Positions 7,794 through 8,780 of a DNA stretch of 8,780 nt are shown one piece after another. Below the pieces are notes generated by a model. It worked only from the letters and a program-made list of their open reading frames with translations, was not told where the DNA came from and did not search any database. Position 1 is the first letter of the stretch. The number at the start of each line of letters is the position of its first letter. The position numbers and the translations under genes are program-made. The stretch covers positions 1-8,780 of the forward strand of contig JACZXN010000046.1 in NCBI GenBank assembly GCA_022571575.1. The letters run 5' to 3'. Source of the DNA: Chloroflexota bacterium. GTDB lineage: Bacteria; Chloroflexota; Dehalococcoidia; UBA3495.

Positions 7794-8780
<987 letters not shown>

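Overview
The window reads as ordinary bacterial chromosome of high G+C content. It most likely comes from a Chloroflexota genome, perhaps Dehalococcoidia or a relative. The best clue is a 1492-residue membrane protein that fuses a GT39-like glycosyltransferase to a 'Chlor_Arch_YYY' (DUF2298) domain, a domain known mainly from Chloroflexi and Archaea. The phylum assignment is inference. No mobile element, CRISPR array, tRNA or rRNA was recognised.

Layout. Plus strand: the 3' part of a TrkA-type potassium-channel regulator (1-615) is followed after 2 bases by a complete monofunctional prephenate dehydratase, pheA (618-1448). A 433-base non-coding gap (1449-1881) follows. Minus strand, in transcription order from the right edge: the C-terminal three quarters of enolase (8780-7794), glyceraldehyde-3-phosphate dehydrogenase (7586-6573), a strong intrinsic terminator (6515-6474), and the giant GT39-YYY gene (6360-1882). 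The giant gene converges on pheA across the non-coding gap.

How the genes relate. eno and gap form a lower-glycolysis pair; gap has a good ribosome binding site and its own terminator. The GT39-YYY protein is probably an envelope enzyme that transfers sugars from lipid-linked donors. Its substrate cannot be read from the sequence. trkA and pheA are almost certainly co-transcribed but have no obvious shared function.

The least explained stretch is the gap 1449-1881. Its minus strand carries a perfect TTGACA box with a 17-base spacer and a plausible -10. The predicted start coincides with one arm of a three-part long-range helix that would close a roughly 266-nt, hairpin-rich transcript. This is a candidate unnamed non-coding RNA and the main lead of the window, but it rests on hand folding only. 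Other points worth a look are the fused membrane protein with matching C-terminal modules in its two halves, a 12-bp tandem duplication that makes an acidic insert in enolase, and dyad symmetries in front of gap.
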